NCBI GenBank assembly: GCA_008694505.1
Contig: VZDJ01007749.1
Location: forward strand, 6,659,457-6,723,456
Direction: 5' to 3'
DNA length: 64,000 nt
Origin: Cyanoderma ruficeps
Taxonomy: Eukaryota > Chordata > Aves > Passeriformes > Timaliidae
The notes under the pieces were generated by a model. That model ran no database searches, was not told the origin of the DNA, and saw only the letters and a list, made by a program, of their open reading frames with translations. Made by a program: the position numbers and the translations under genes. This document shows, one piece after another, positions 1 through 13,500 of the stretch. The stretch's first letter is position 1, and every line of letters begins with the position of its first letter.

Positions 1-1527
1 TAACATACAATTCAGATCATTGGCTGTTCTCACCCAGAATCAAATCCCCTTGACTTCCTCAAGTGCGTGCAAGTCCCTTAGCAAAAGCAGTTCCACAAAT
101 GGGTTTGCTTTTGCCTGAGGCAGAAATAACAAACTCTGTACCCCAGCATATTTTTATCCTTTTCTGTTGTACAGTAGAGTTTTGATTGGGCAGGGGTGGT
201 TTGATTGGCAGATCCCATAGTGCTGACCAACCAAGTGACCTCCGCTGCCTCTGTATCCCAATGTTTGAATGTCCCAGCACCCACTGCATTCCATGGAGCC
301 TTTAAAAGCCCATTGGATCTTTCAGTCTTTCCAAAGGCTGGCTTCACCCTGTTCTGTGCGGTCTGGATCTGTGCCTGGGTGACATGTAATGGATTCCTTA
401 AAGGGATTCCTTCCCTTCACACCCGGGGGGAGCTGCGTCTAGAGGCTGAGGATTTGTGTCCCTTTTCCAATTCTGTTGTCAATGCCCTCTTTCCTAGAAA
501 GGGAAAGCTCTTTGGCGTCCTTACCCTCTCATTTCAGGCTACTGGCCCTGTTATCCCAACATAAAAACAGCTGAATGACAGCATACTCACCTGGATTTTG
601 GCTGAAATCTTCATGGCTATCTCACAGCTCCCTCAGGCATAGGGATTTTTTGGTTACTGGCTTGTTTACCAATTCTCCTCTTCTCATTCTACTGCTCTCA
701 TGCTGGTTCTGCTTTGGAGTAGCCTGCCTCATTCACCTCCTTCTCCTGTTCCTCCTACTGAGTGAGATGACTCACTTCCAGTATTTCTGCGTAGAGTTGT
801 CAGTGATTCAGTGCCAGGTTGGTTCTTTAGCTCAGCCACGGTGCCGGTTGCTGGGCTCGGGGTATCCACAGTGCCTGTCACTCTGCCTTTAGGTCCAGAG
901 GCCTTCTCTTCCCTTTGTCTGTAGCGAGCAGTGTTGAGCAGAATGATTGTAATTCGGCTGGAGAAGCGGGAAATGAAGGAAGGCATTTGCCTTGGACGGG
1001 CCCTTGGAGGAGCAAAGGTGCAATTGCGAATCGCTCCCACTGCACGGCGCTCGAGGGCCGAGGCCAAACTCAGATCAGTGTCACGACAGCGATCTGATCG
1101 TGCCATGGGCCGGGGTTACACAGCACATGATAACCCGAACCAAACCCCTGGGGGTGATAGAGCACAACAGGGAACGTTTGCAGCAATTTGCACATCACTT
1201 AACACAGCTCTGGTAGCAAATCCATCAGCATGGTGACTGCCGCCCAACTACTGAAGTAACATAATGAATGCTTATGACAAATTTGTTTTAACATGCTCTG
1301 GTCAGATCTGTCATCTCAACTCTCTGTGCCCCTTGTTGCCCATCAGAAAAGGTTTAATCTGTGGTTTAACCTGGGAGGCAGGTGAACACCAGGTGATCCT
1401 GAGTGTGACTTGTTCTTTTGTATTGCACTCATTGGGACCTGATCAATAGGTTGTCTTTTGTCTAAGTGTAAGGAGAGGGATTGTGGTTTTAGATACCATT
1501 CATAATGTCAACTAATTCTTGTTTTAG
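1..1527. other. Left-edge RAB3GAP2 intron, no exon recognised
   Basis: This stretch precedes the first recognisable RAB3GAP2 exon, and none of its six frames gave me an exon with flanking splice sites. It is not uniform intron. Around 181-208 two ATTGG (inverted CCAAT) boxes flank a GGGGTGG stretch, and a TTTAAAAG lies near 301. From about 915 to 1240 the sequence is richer in GC and CpG than its surroundings. It may contain decayed retroviral or other repeat sequence, but I cannot name a family. Open frames here are short, arginine-rich and look accidental. Confidence 0.5.
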
Positions 1528-4500
1528 GCAGCTTTTTCTTCTGGAAGTGTTTGCGTGGGGAGAGTTCCGCAGAGGAAATGTGCCATGCGTTGGAATCAGC
1601 AGGTTTTAGCCCACAAACCTTGTTGGTAAGATGTTTATTACATACTTTGAAACTTTGATTAAGTGTTTTGAAAAGAAAACATTGAAAGGAAAATTGACCT
1701 TTGGATTGCTGCCGTTTTCAGGCTGTGTTCAAATACCCCCATATTCAGTTCTTTAGTTGCTCGTATTTGCATTTCCCATTTAAGAGATATCAAAGAAAAA
1801 AAAAAAGAAGAAAAAATTCTAGTAGAAGATGTGGGTATTCTAGTGGGAATGTCTAGAATATTCGTTAAGGACTACAAGTATTGTAGAATTTTCAACTGTA
1901 ATATTAATAACTCCTAATGTTTGCCAAGTTGAGCCTTCAAAAGGGAGTTTTCTAGAATATCTTCCTAATTAAATGTACTGATTATATTATTTAATTTCAA
2001 TATCTCTCATTGAGTGGATTGTGCTGTATATTTTTAACTTGTGATGTTAGTATAATGGTTCGTAGATATATCATTTTTACTCTGTGACACGAAGCTTGTT
2101 TGAGGAACCGTTTGCATTAGGTGTGTTGCAGTATTGGACTTCCATTTTACTGTTTCAATTCCATATTCTTTTTTTACAGTCACTCCTTCTCAATTTATGG
2201 CTTTCCAAGGAAAAAGATATTCTAGACAAACCAGATTCTGTCAGTTGCCTTCACACTATGCTGTCACTTCTGAGCAAAATGAAGGGTGAGACATGCATTT
2301 AAAATACTTGAAGGCAACTGTTGTTATTAGAAATTTGCTACTCTGACTAGCCTCTGTTATCACTTTGGGTTTTCCCCCTTCACAAATTATGCAGCAAAAC
2401 TTAGTGTTGCATGCTCATGTACTAACTAATCATGCCATGTTTCCACTCTCACTCTACACTAAGTTGACAACTCCTATTTGGCATCAGAACATGACTGTCC
2501 AGCTCACTTTCCTCACATTCTTTGAATATATAGTCTCATCTCTTTAATTTATGCTGACTAGCTCTCAGACATGCTTTACTTTACTGTTACTTTAGCAGAA
2601 TTTGTAACTTGAGTACTCTATAAAGTCAATTTGCCATGATTTGGGGTAGGTTGTACATATGTTATACATATGAATAAATGCTGATTCTCCTACCTCACAT
2701 ACAGCTGCTCTGGATAAATCTGTGCCAGGTTCCCTTATTGTCTACTTCACCACAGAGCAGCATTATCAGCTTGAAATGGGAGGCATGAATAAGCTACTGC
2801 TGCTGTCTGGGTAAATTAATGCTGCTGAGCACTAGGTAGCCTGAAGGGAGACAGCTTGAGTGCATTGAGTGTGTGTGGCATCTTGAAATCACAAACGAAC
2901 CTGTCTGCATTGCGAAGTGTAACATCCCTTAGATCTTTTCAGCGTGCGGCAGATTTGCTACCTAGTGATTCAGAGCTATTGTCTGCTTGCTGCAAATGAG
3001 TTTTGAGAATGAGTAATTCACATTCTGTTTTAAACTTGAGCCACGATCCAGAACCTGTGTGCTAAATATCTGGAAAATGATCGTGTAGCGTAATCAGAAA
3101 TCGCACAAGTGCTGGTTCCGGGGTTGGTTGCTCCTACCCAGTGACCCGAGCTGTGTCCTGCTGTCCCTTTGCCCGCAGTGGCTATAGACGAGTCGTGGGA
3201 CACGCAGTCCGTGTCCCCCTGGTGGCAGCAGATGCGCACGGCCTGCGTTCAGTCCGAGAACAACGCGGCTGCCCTGCTCTCGGCGCACGTGGGACACTCT
3301 GTGACCGCGCAGATCATCGACAGCGTCACCGAGAAAAAGGTAACTCACCTCGCACCTCCCCTTCTCTCCTGGTTACTGTATCGCTTCCGTGCAACTGTCC
3401 TGGTGACACTGACATCCTCAGCATTTATCCTCATTCCAGCCTGGGCACAAACAGTGTCCTGCAGGCCTGAACATTTCAACTCAGATTTGAAGAAGGTTAT
3501 GTTGAGATGAATTAATGATATGTCAGCATTATTTACCAAACATATTTAAACCATACATTGAGTTTCTCTCTCGATAGCAAATGATGTTGACAAACTTAAA
3601 GCCTACACCTTTCCACATAAATTTGAGAAGTCCACTGAACTCTGGATGGTAAACTCACTTTAACATAGTTGCAATAATTATTTTTTAAGTATACCGTTGA
3701 ATTTTTGTAGTGCTTATGTTACTATCTCTTCTTAACATGATGGCAATAAATACCATTACCAAGTTGTGATTATGTCCGTGAAACAGCATAGAGTGTTGCA
3801 ATTCAACATGGAAAACATTCCATTTCCAAATAGCCCCAAGCAGATGTGTCTGAGCAGATTAGATGGGATGTAGGTGATGTTCTTGTAAATAGAACCAGAG
3901 CATGGTTTGGCTTGGAAGGCACTTCAAAGATGGTCTGATTTCAGCCCCTGCTGCTGTGAGCAGGACACCTCCCACTAGACCAGGTTGTTCAAGAGCATCA
4001 TTATCCTGGCCTTGAACACTTCCAGGGAAGGGGCATCCACAGCTTCCCTGGACAGCCTGTGCCTACCGCCCTCACAGTAAAGAATTTCTGCCTAACAGCC
4101 AGTCTAAACCTCCTTATTTGTCTTTAAAGCTATTCCCCCTTGTCCTATCACCACCTGCCCTTGTAAAAAGTCCCTTTACCACAGACCCCTTTTAAGTACT
4201 GGAAAGCTGCAGTGAGGGCACCCAGGAGCCTTTTCTCCCTCTGGCTGAGCAATCCCAGCTCTCTCAGCCTGTCTTCATAGGTGAGGTGCTCCAGCCCCCT
4301 AATCATGTCTGCCTTATAAATTTTAACTAGAGCACCCGGAAATGTTTTAGTATTTTTGCACACTCAACCATTGCAATTCTGTTTATCAAAATTGTCAGTG
4401 TTGCACAATAGAGATGTTGATATGTTGCAGCATACTATCCTTTACCTATGTTGCCCTCTTTGACCCTTTTTTTTTTCTATTCTACTTTAAAAAAAAAGAA

Positions 4501-7500
4501 CAGATTTATTTCCTTCAGAATTCCCCTTCCATAAATCCATGTATCTTCCCCCCATTTTTTTTCCCCTACCAATCTGGGAAGATTCTTGGGCTTCCTGGCA
4601 AAGCATTTGCTGATAGACATGAGAATTATCAAAATAATGTGCAGAGTTGCCATGTGGTGTGATCCAGTATTTCTGGGTACACGATATATATTTTTTACTA
4701 TGATAGGAAATGAAAATGTAGGTGGATTAATCATATATTTGGGGAAGATGTGGAGGATTTAAAATTAAATATTTTTAGGGGATTCTAACTCACTTTTTAG
4801 CTAAATATGAACTTAAAAATGGGGCTGCAAGATGATCCTTCAAGTCCTTTTATTTCCTTTAGGCCTTTATTTAAAGATCTGTGAGACTTGTGAGCAGTGT
4901 GGGATATTAATTGATCTTTGCATAATAGTTAATGCATACTTTGAAGTAAATTATTCTTTAAAATGCAGTAACTCTTGGGATGTAGCTTTGAATTTTAATG
5001 CTCTGCATTTTTTATGAACAAAATTGTGGTGCTTTAAAGTGAACAGACCTAAGCCAGTTCGTATCTTCTGTTAGTTTTCCCAAATAATTGTAGGTTCAGA
5101 CACGGAATCCTGGGAAGCACTTTCCCTTGATACTGAATATTGGAAACTTCTGCTAAAACAGTTAGAGGATTGCTTGATACTTCAAACACTACTGCACAGC
5201 AAAGTGACCAAAAGGACAAAAAGAGTTTCATCACTCCAGACTGAGCCTTTGGGCAGACTGTCTGTTAAGAAATTGCTTGAAGCTGGAAAAGGTACATTTT
5301 TTTTTTTTCTTGGAGAGGTTGTTGATTTTCTTTCTAATAGACTTCTGAGCTGTCATTACCTCTTTAATGATGTACTCTGCACTGGAAATTGTTTTGCTGG
5401 ATACCATTCTTAATTTAAAAACCAATGCAAATCATGTAGAACAGTGCTTTAAAATTGTTAAAAGCTATTACTGTAAAGACTGCATTGTAAACTTCTGATC
5501 AGTTGATAAGGAAGTTTTTTAATTGGTAGGGTTACCCATATATAATTAAAGGTAGTAGTTAAAACCCCTGTATTGTCTCTTGTCCTTAGCTTGTGAACCA
5601 TAGATAATCTGCAATACATTGACTCTGCCTCATACTTTACTTTTCTACATCCTAGGAGGTATTGCTGACACTGTAGCAAAGTGGGTTTTTAGGCAAGGCT
5701 TCAGTCCAATTATACTGAATGTGGCCCAGTACAAAAACAATACAGACAGTATGGAAGAATCTGTAGAAATGCATAATAATCTCTTTCTTGAGGAAACAGA
5801 AGCAGCTACAGGCTTCGAAAGAATCCTAGGTAAGAAAATAATGTGATTTTTTTTTTAAGATTTTAAAAGTCTGCAGAGACTGTTGTTGAGGAGTAGCAGA
5901 AATTTGAGTGGGAAGAGGTCTGTCTTCTAACTTCAGATTTTTGTTTTCTAGAGCTGCTGCAAGTAGCATATCAGCAGTTTCCATGTAGTCTTGAAGTGGA
6001 TGTACTCCATGCACATTGCTCTTGGGAATGTGTAGTGCAGTGGAATAAGGACCCAGAGGTAAGAAAATGTCTTTTGCAGGGACTAATGGTTAAGCCCAAC
6101 TCGATAGAAACAACTTCACAAGTTTCTGGTAGTTCATCAAAGCATCAATTAGTAAGACTGACTTTGAAAGCAGTTGCTAGGTACAATTTTTCTGTGATAA
6201 GTGGCAAGTGGAAATTGAATAGAGAAAATGAGAGTGTGTCCTCAGGCTGAATGGCACCTCACAAGGCCAGGACGTTTCAAAGCTATCAGGTTCTCAATAC
6301 TGGGAGTGTGGAAACTGGGTTCAGTTTGAAAAAGGTTTTTGGCTGTTTGTACTGCAGATACAAAACAGTTTCAGTACTCCAAAATAGAGGTGTATTTTTT
6401 GCTGTTCTGAATATGTTTAAACAGATAACAGAATACTAAATTTTTAGATTAGAACCCATTCTACTGTGGGAGGAAAGAGATTTCTTAAATGTTCTCAGAT
6501 TCTTTGGCCACTGCTGGGAGTTGTCATAAGAAAGAAAAAAAAAAATTCTTTTTTTCCTCTCCTGTCCTATAGTTTCTCTCGTGGAAAATGTTGTCCTAAG
6601 CTCAGATGATGTTAAAAGTTAAATTAGCACTCCTTAGAGCTGTGCCACATAACTTGATGTAAAATAGAAGGTTCTTCTGTTAAAAACTCTATCTATACTC
6701 TATCATAGCAAAATAGATTAAAAATTACTCTTTCTATCAGAAATGGATTTTGTATTTGAAAAACAATTGTAGTCAGTGGAGATGCCTTTCAGCAAAGAGT
6801 ATGTTAGCAGTACTTATACTAAAAAGCCCCTGAAACTACAGTTGGTTTCATGATGACTGAAACAAGGTTTGCCATGCACATGTGTGTTTGTCAGATACTG
6901 GTAGAGAAGATTGTAACAGCAGAATAACTTACAAATTTTATAACTGTCAAAGTAAAAGCTTTAAGATAATCTACCTGGGCCCTTTAAGAGTTAGTAATTT
7001 ACATTTAAAGCAAGTTTTGAATAATGTATTAATTTGTTCTTTAATTTCTTTTTTTTTTTCATAAGGAAGCATGTTTTCTCAATAGGTCTATAGATCACCT
7101 AAGATGCATCATTAACGCTCACATTCAGCATGGTAAGTACAAAGCTCTTAGTAAAAATTATCTTCTTTGATATTGGTAAAACAGAATGGATGTTCCTTGA
7201 GTAAAATAAATGAATGCTGTTCATAATAGTGATGGCCATTTTGTCTTAAAACCACCAAACCACTCCAAAAATTTCTGCTGGCACCCATGCTTCTCTCTTC
7301 CGTGGTGAAATTGAGTTTCCATCACAACTGTGAAAATAGGTTAGTTAGACAAAGTTGATGTGTTTAACTAAAAGCATTTTAAAATAAATTTGTTCTGAAA
7401 TTATTTTCTACTCGTATTTAAATAGTGGAACATCAGTTGCAGTCTATTATTTTTCATGCATTTCTTGACACCCTATTTCAATGGAAGTGATGACCATTTT

Positions 7501-10500
7501 CTTTTTTGTAGACTATTTGTGTCTGCAAATAAGGTGCTCTCTTGATGTGTACTTAAAATGTTTAACCCAGTCTGCATAACATAATATTTTTAACAAGTTA
7601 TTAATTGCACTTATGACTGTATTTGATCATCAGTGTAGTCTCCTCCTGAGAAACCTAAACTCCAGGTATAAAGCAGTGATGATAACTTACAATTCCTTCA
7701 TGTTTTGTTCATCATCTTGTAAGATTCCTTTTCTGTTCACCTGGAGTTTACAAGTCTGTGATTGTTCTAGGTATTGCTCTGATGATGTGGAATACATTCA
7801 TAGTAAAAAGGCTTTCTTCTGCCACATATCTTATGGACAAGGTGAGTGCAGTGTCTTGAGGCTGCTTTTGTTACTGACTGAAAAGTGGAAACCAGCACTT
7901 ATAAACAATTTCTTTTTGGTTTTTTGATTTAAAAAGTATTTGGAATCTCTTTGATTTAACTATGCAAATCACCACTGTTTGTTTGGCTTATTGTGTAGCT
8001 AACTTTTGGAAGCGATGATGGAATGCATATTTTAAAATATCAGATTTCTTGGATAATTAACTAGAGGCAGGTTGATCAACACTGGGTGATGTGTTCTGAA
8101 GGCTTAAGTGCAGTTTTACCTTGTAATTGCTAAATAAGAAATATTTATGAAACAGTTTGAAACTATGTGTGCATAAATAAAATTTTGTTAGAAAATTATA
8201 AATGTCTTAAACTGCCTGTGCCTGTTTCCTGGTAAGTTGTTACCAAGGATCTACCACAAGTCCAGATTTCATATACATAAACTCTTATTCTGCAAGATAC
8301 AGAAGATTTTTTGGATGTTGTTGAGCACTTTTAACTATTGCTACTATTGTAAATGAGCTTTTGTTCTAGTATGCAGCCTGTCTGCTTTGACTTTGAGCAG
8401 TCTTTTGTCCCTGCTAAGCTTTCATGCTTATAACTGTGCAGTGGGGCTGTTTATTGGAAGGCAGTTTAGGAAGAGTGCTCCTAGTAAGTGGATAGTGACT
8501 TAAAGAATAAAACTCCAACACAAAACCTGCAAGAATTTGCTCCCCTGTCTTCTCTTCCTTCTCCTTTGCTCCTCTCATTTTCTTGTTTAGCTCTCTAAGA
8601 ACTGCAGAGTATCCTCTTCCCCATTCCTTTCAGCAAATAGGCTCAGTTGTGTACAGTTGTTGCCTCTGCAAAAACCCTTTTCCAGTTTTCCTGCATGCAT
8701 TTATGGAAATCCTTCACCATATCTCTTCTGCCTGAGTTAACATGTGCAGGAGAAGAGAGTAAGGTTTTTATTAACTAACTGGTTTCTTGCTAATATCATG
8801 CTTGGTGTTGCAGCTTTAGTTCTGCATTCTAGAAATCACTGGGAATTCTCTGAGATGTGAATGAGGACCTTGGGGCCTTATTTCTAATCCTAGAAGGCTT
8901 TAAGAAGGATGAACTAAATATGGGCATCAGTGATGTTCATTCCTTTACAATCTGTATCAAGTCTTTTGTTGAAAGCAAGACATGCAATGTGTGCATCATG
9001 TAGCTGTAATTGAGCTATTTTTTTCATTTTATACTGGGAAAATACTAATAAAAGGTTAAAAGGTGGGTAACAGATATCATAATGAAAATTATTTAGTTGT
9101 GACACTTTTTACCTCTTTTTTTGTAAAAACAGGTTGGAAAAGCTCCAAAGGACAGATTATGCAGAAGGGCAAGTAATACTACTTTTGTCTGAGTGGGAAG
9201 AAATACTTAGAAATGCCTTAAATTTAATACTGGTTTGTGATTTATTTTTGCAAGTTTTTAAAAAATTGAAAATGTAGCCCTAGAGAAAATGTTACAAATT
9301 CTAAGAAGTATAAATTAATTTTTATCTGGAAAAGCAGATTAGAACAGTAGTACACGTTCAAATATTATTAGAGGGTAGGCTTGAGACTGTAAGATGACAA
9401 ATTACTTTTCAAATTACTTGTTTATTTTTCATGCATAATGTCATTAGTTAAAACTGATATGATCAGCAAATTAAATTTACTAGGTGGGATTACTTAATTC
9501 AGTCTTCATTGGAGATGCAGTACTGTAAATAGCTACATTTACTTTATTCCAAATTTTCCTGTTAATTCTTTGTTGTACTTGAGTAAATATTTGTTTATAT
9601 TTAAATATAACAGGTAAAGAAACTGAGCTGAACTATGTATTTTATGTCAACAACTGTCTTCTCAAACATAAAGAGCTAATAAAAGCCTGTTTCAATTCCA
9701 GCTGAAACAATTTAAATCTTACTGTTTGTTACCAGGACGTAGGGATGAGTGACACAGCAATGACAGCTTTTCTTGGCTGCTGTTCAGAACTTCTGCAAAC
9801 TTTGCTAGAGGTAAATTTCTGTTTTTCCCATTGAAAGTAAGGAACTGATGGGTTAAAATCTATTTTTGAAGACTGTGGTTTGTAGTAATTTCTGTACTGT
9901 TCAGTTCAGACAAACGTTACTGCTATTCTGAACAACATGGAGTTTGTTTTTAATTTCAGTGCAGAGCAGTTGTGTCTGATGGCTGTGCAGCGCAGGCCAG
10001 TGCAGGAGGTGCTCGGTGTGTGACTGCTGTGTGTTGCTTGGCAGGCAGACGTGAGCAGTGACGAGATGCAGGCCCCTGTGCTGGACACTGAGGACGCCTG
10101 GGTGTCGGTGGAGGGCCCGGTGTCCATCGTGGAGCTGGCCCTGGAGCAGAAGCGCATCCACTACCCACTGGTGGAGCACCAGTTCGTGCTCTGTGCCCTC
10201 CTCTACGCCATCATGAGGCTCTCCCTCAAGGGGGTCAAGCCACTGTCACTGTTTGACAGCAAGGTACAGCTTTGAAAGCAGATAATGAAATGTTGCTTTA
10301 ATTAATTGTCTTGGTTTGGGAAGATGGGTGTCTGCCAGGTAAAACTGGAGTTTTCCTTGGAATGGAGAATGTAAACCCCCTCCCTCTAAATTATTATAAT
10401 TTTGCAATTAAGGACTTTCAGGAAAAGATGTGGGAATAGGAATAACAGTTCTTTACTAGGAATATTAAGAATACAAATGTAGTAGTACAAAAAAAACCCC

Positions 10501-13500
10501 AAACAAACAAACAAATAAATCCTAGAAACCCTGACAAAGTCAGAAATACAACCTGACAACCTGTTGGTCAGGGTGTTGGAAGCAGTCTAAAGTAAGCCCT
10601 CATGGAGTGGCAGATGTGTTTCTGTTGGAGTAGAGATGATCCTGTAGAAAAAAGGGTCCAGTGATGGCGAGATGGGTCCAGTCTTCCTCTGGGAATCCAG
10701 AGCAAAACCAGGATACCTGGTGTTCCTGGGCCTCAGTTTTTATCTAGGTAGGAACGGTTGGCTCCCCCCACTGGGTGGAGTATCTCACAATAGGATGAAG
10801 TAATGTTTTCAGTCATGTGGTGAGCCTTAATGGCCCATTAACAGCAGATATCCCCCTGGAGGGTGGACGGTTTGTGGAAGAAAGAGATAAGGAACATTGC
10901 TCCACCTGGTTTTAACAGCTGGCCCATTAGCAGAAGGCCCCCAGCCCCTCCCCCTTGGAGTTATGAGGAATGAGTTATACAAGAGATAAAAAAACCATCT
11001 CCCTAACTGGTTTCAACAGATGGAAAAATAGAATAAGTATTTTTTTGGTTACATAACCCAACACATTAATACTCTCTTCCTCTTGGTATCTGGGATATTT
11101 GCTGGCCTTCACACTTTAAACAGTTCCTGCATGATTTTATGAAAGCCTTTAGTCCACTGTGGTGCAATAAATGAAATTGTCACCAGAATTCAGGCAGAGA
11201 CCCAAACTTGGTGAGTTCCCTTATTAATAAAAGATTTGTAATGACCTCATGCATGAAGATCAGTTCTTGAATTATTAGCTGGCCTGAAAATACTGCATGG
11301 TCAGAACACTGGATGACAGGTTTTTCTGGTTGCTTTGAGAAGTGCCAGGCCAGTGAAAACATAAATATTTAAAGGTCAAAAATGTGGTGTCACTGTTGTA
11401 TCCATTATTGCTGATGATTATTCCAGAATTCCCAGCATCTCAAAAAGAATAAACAATTTTTCATTTAACTCATGTAAACCACTGTAAAAAGTCACTGCAT
11501 TTAAAATGGAGTATGTTACCGAGCTTAATCCTGATACCAGAAATTGAGCTTTCCTCCTCCTATCATAACCACAATTCGATTCTAACAATTTAAACACAAA
11601 GTACTGGTGTAAAGTGTGGTTTAATTCCTGCTGTGGAGGAAATAATTTAGTGCTGTAACACTGTTCAGATTTTTTTCTAAATAATTTACTGGAATTTTAT
11701 AAATGCAGAATATTCCTTCCCTGTTGATGTAGGCTCTTGTCTACAAGCTCTCATCAAGCATTTGAGTCTGATTTTAGCATTTTACCACAGGTCAAATTCC
11801 ACTGATTTTGGGTGGTTTTGTTTGTTTGGGTTTTTTTTGTTTGTCTGTTAGCAGAAAGCATTATACCACCTTGTGTCATTTAAGAGTGCATATGATGTCT
11901 TGAGTAAAACCAGATCCTATTCCTGTGCCTCCATTCTTTTACATACAACTCTTACTATTAGCCATTCTCTTTTTGCCTTCACTTACTCAAGGTCTCCATT
12001 TGCTCTGTGAGCAAAATAGAAGATGCAGTACAAAATAAATTTAAGAAATAAGTGGGCTGCTTAGTATTGGATCAGAGTGGATTTGTTGTATTGCCCCGTT
12101 TCCCTGAGGCCTGTCTTTGGTTCACAATTTTAGGGCAAAAATGCATTTTTCAAAGACCTCACATCAATTCAGCTGCTACCCAGCGGGGATATGGATCCTA
12201 ACGTGTTATCCATACGACAGCAGGTAGGCAGAAGTTTTGTACTCAAAGTTCTTAAACTTCTGAAGTTGCAGATATTCCTGAGGTAACCTGTGATTTTTGC
12301 TTCAAAGTTCTTGCTCAAAGTCGTGAGTGCAGCGGTTCAAACACTGTGTTCATCACAGAAGGACAGTGAAGTCTCAGAAGAGGAATATTTCCCTTTTGAA
12401 AAGGGGAAGAATTGGCCAACTTTGGCTGCGGACCTGGCTCAATATCTTCAGATCTCTGAGGATCTGGTCAGAAGGCATTATGTCTGTGAACTGTACAGTT
12501 ATGGGATGGATCATCTTGGTGAAGAGGTAAGAACAGCTTTTAACATTTTATAACACTGTCATGTGTTCTGCTAAAATTACTTTTCACTTACTTAAGATGC
12601 CTGGAAGGGTGGGCAAGATTTATCAAGCTCAAAAAATCCCCAGGCTGAAAAGTCAGAGACTATAAAAGTGCCTTTTCAGGACTAATAATTACTTTTATTT
12701 TTCCATTTTCCCAGTAAGAATCTGTCTCTTGCAACTAATGGAAATGTGACAGGGAGTTACATTACTGGTATAAGTAGCAAGGCCTTTTTAATTTTATTAT
12801 ATTTGATAATTTCAGGAGTTGGCTTTTTTTGCCTCTAATGTCATTTAGGAAAAAAAATAAGACAAAAAACCCCCTTCCCTTTCTTGAGGGGGGGTGTTAT
12901 GTTGCTGGGCTGTAAGACAGATCTTGTGCTTCTGCTAATCACTATCAAGTACAGAGTAATTCTCTACCTTGTGGTGCTCTGAAGCTCCCAATACTGTGCT
13001 TTGTTACAGTAACACATAACAGAAACAGTCCCAAAGACTGTTTGTCCTTTTAGTATCAAGAACTTTATTCTGTTACAGCTGTTCAGGCCTGCAGCTAAGT
13101 GAGCTGTGTCACACTGAAGCTGTTTCTAGTCCCTTCTGTTTCTCTGCTTTCAGGCCTTCCTGCAGGTGGCTGACAAAGAAGTGCTGGCATCCCAGCTGCT
13201 TATGCTGGCTGGGCAGAGGGTGGCCTTCGCTCTGCTCCACGGACAGATCAAGGATGGCACGGAACTCCTCACCAGGCTTCCTCCAACACTGAGCACTTGG
13301 CTTAAAGCTATGGTAAGTTAAGCTCCAGTTTGGAAAGCAGGTTGATTTTCTGAGGCTTCTGTTCACCAAGAGATTGCATCTCAATGGCCCTTTCTTACTC
13401 GTGAAAATAGGCTTTTTCCCCCGCCATGGTTTCATGGAGGGTAAAGCAGTTTCATGGGTCAAAGCATCAGCTTGATTGTGTTTATGAACATTAGCAATCT

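Noticed and set aside
931..1236. Plus-strand 101-codon open frame, arginine-rich
   Set aside because: No family recognised, no splice sites in phase with RAB3GAP2, and composition explained by local GC content.
4148..4363. Minus-strand 71-codon open frame with coding-like composition
   Set aside because: It matches the C-terminus of CR1 ORF2 ([16 protein letters not shown]) and is part of a truncated retroposon, not a host gene.
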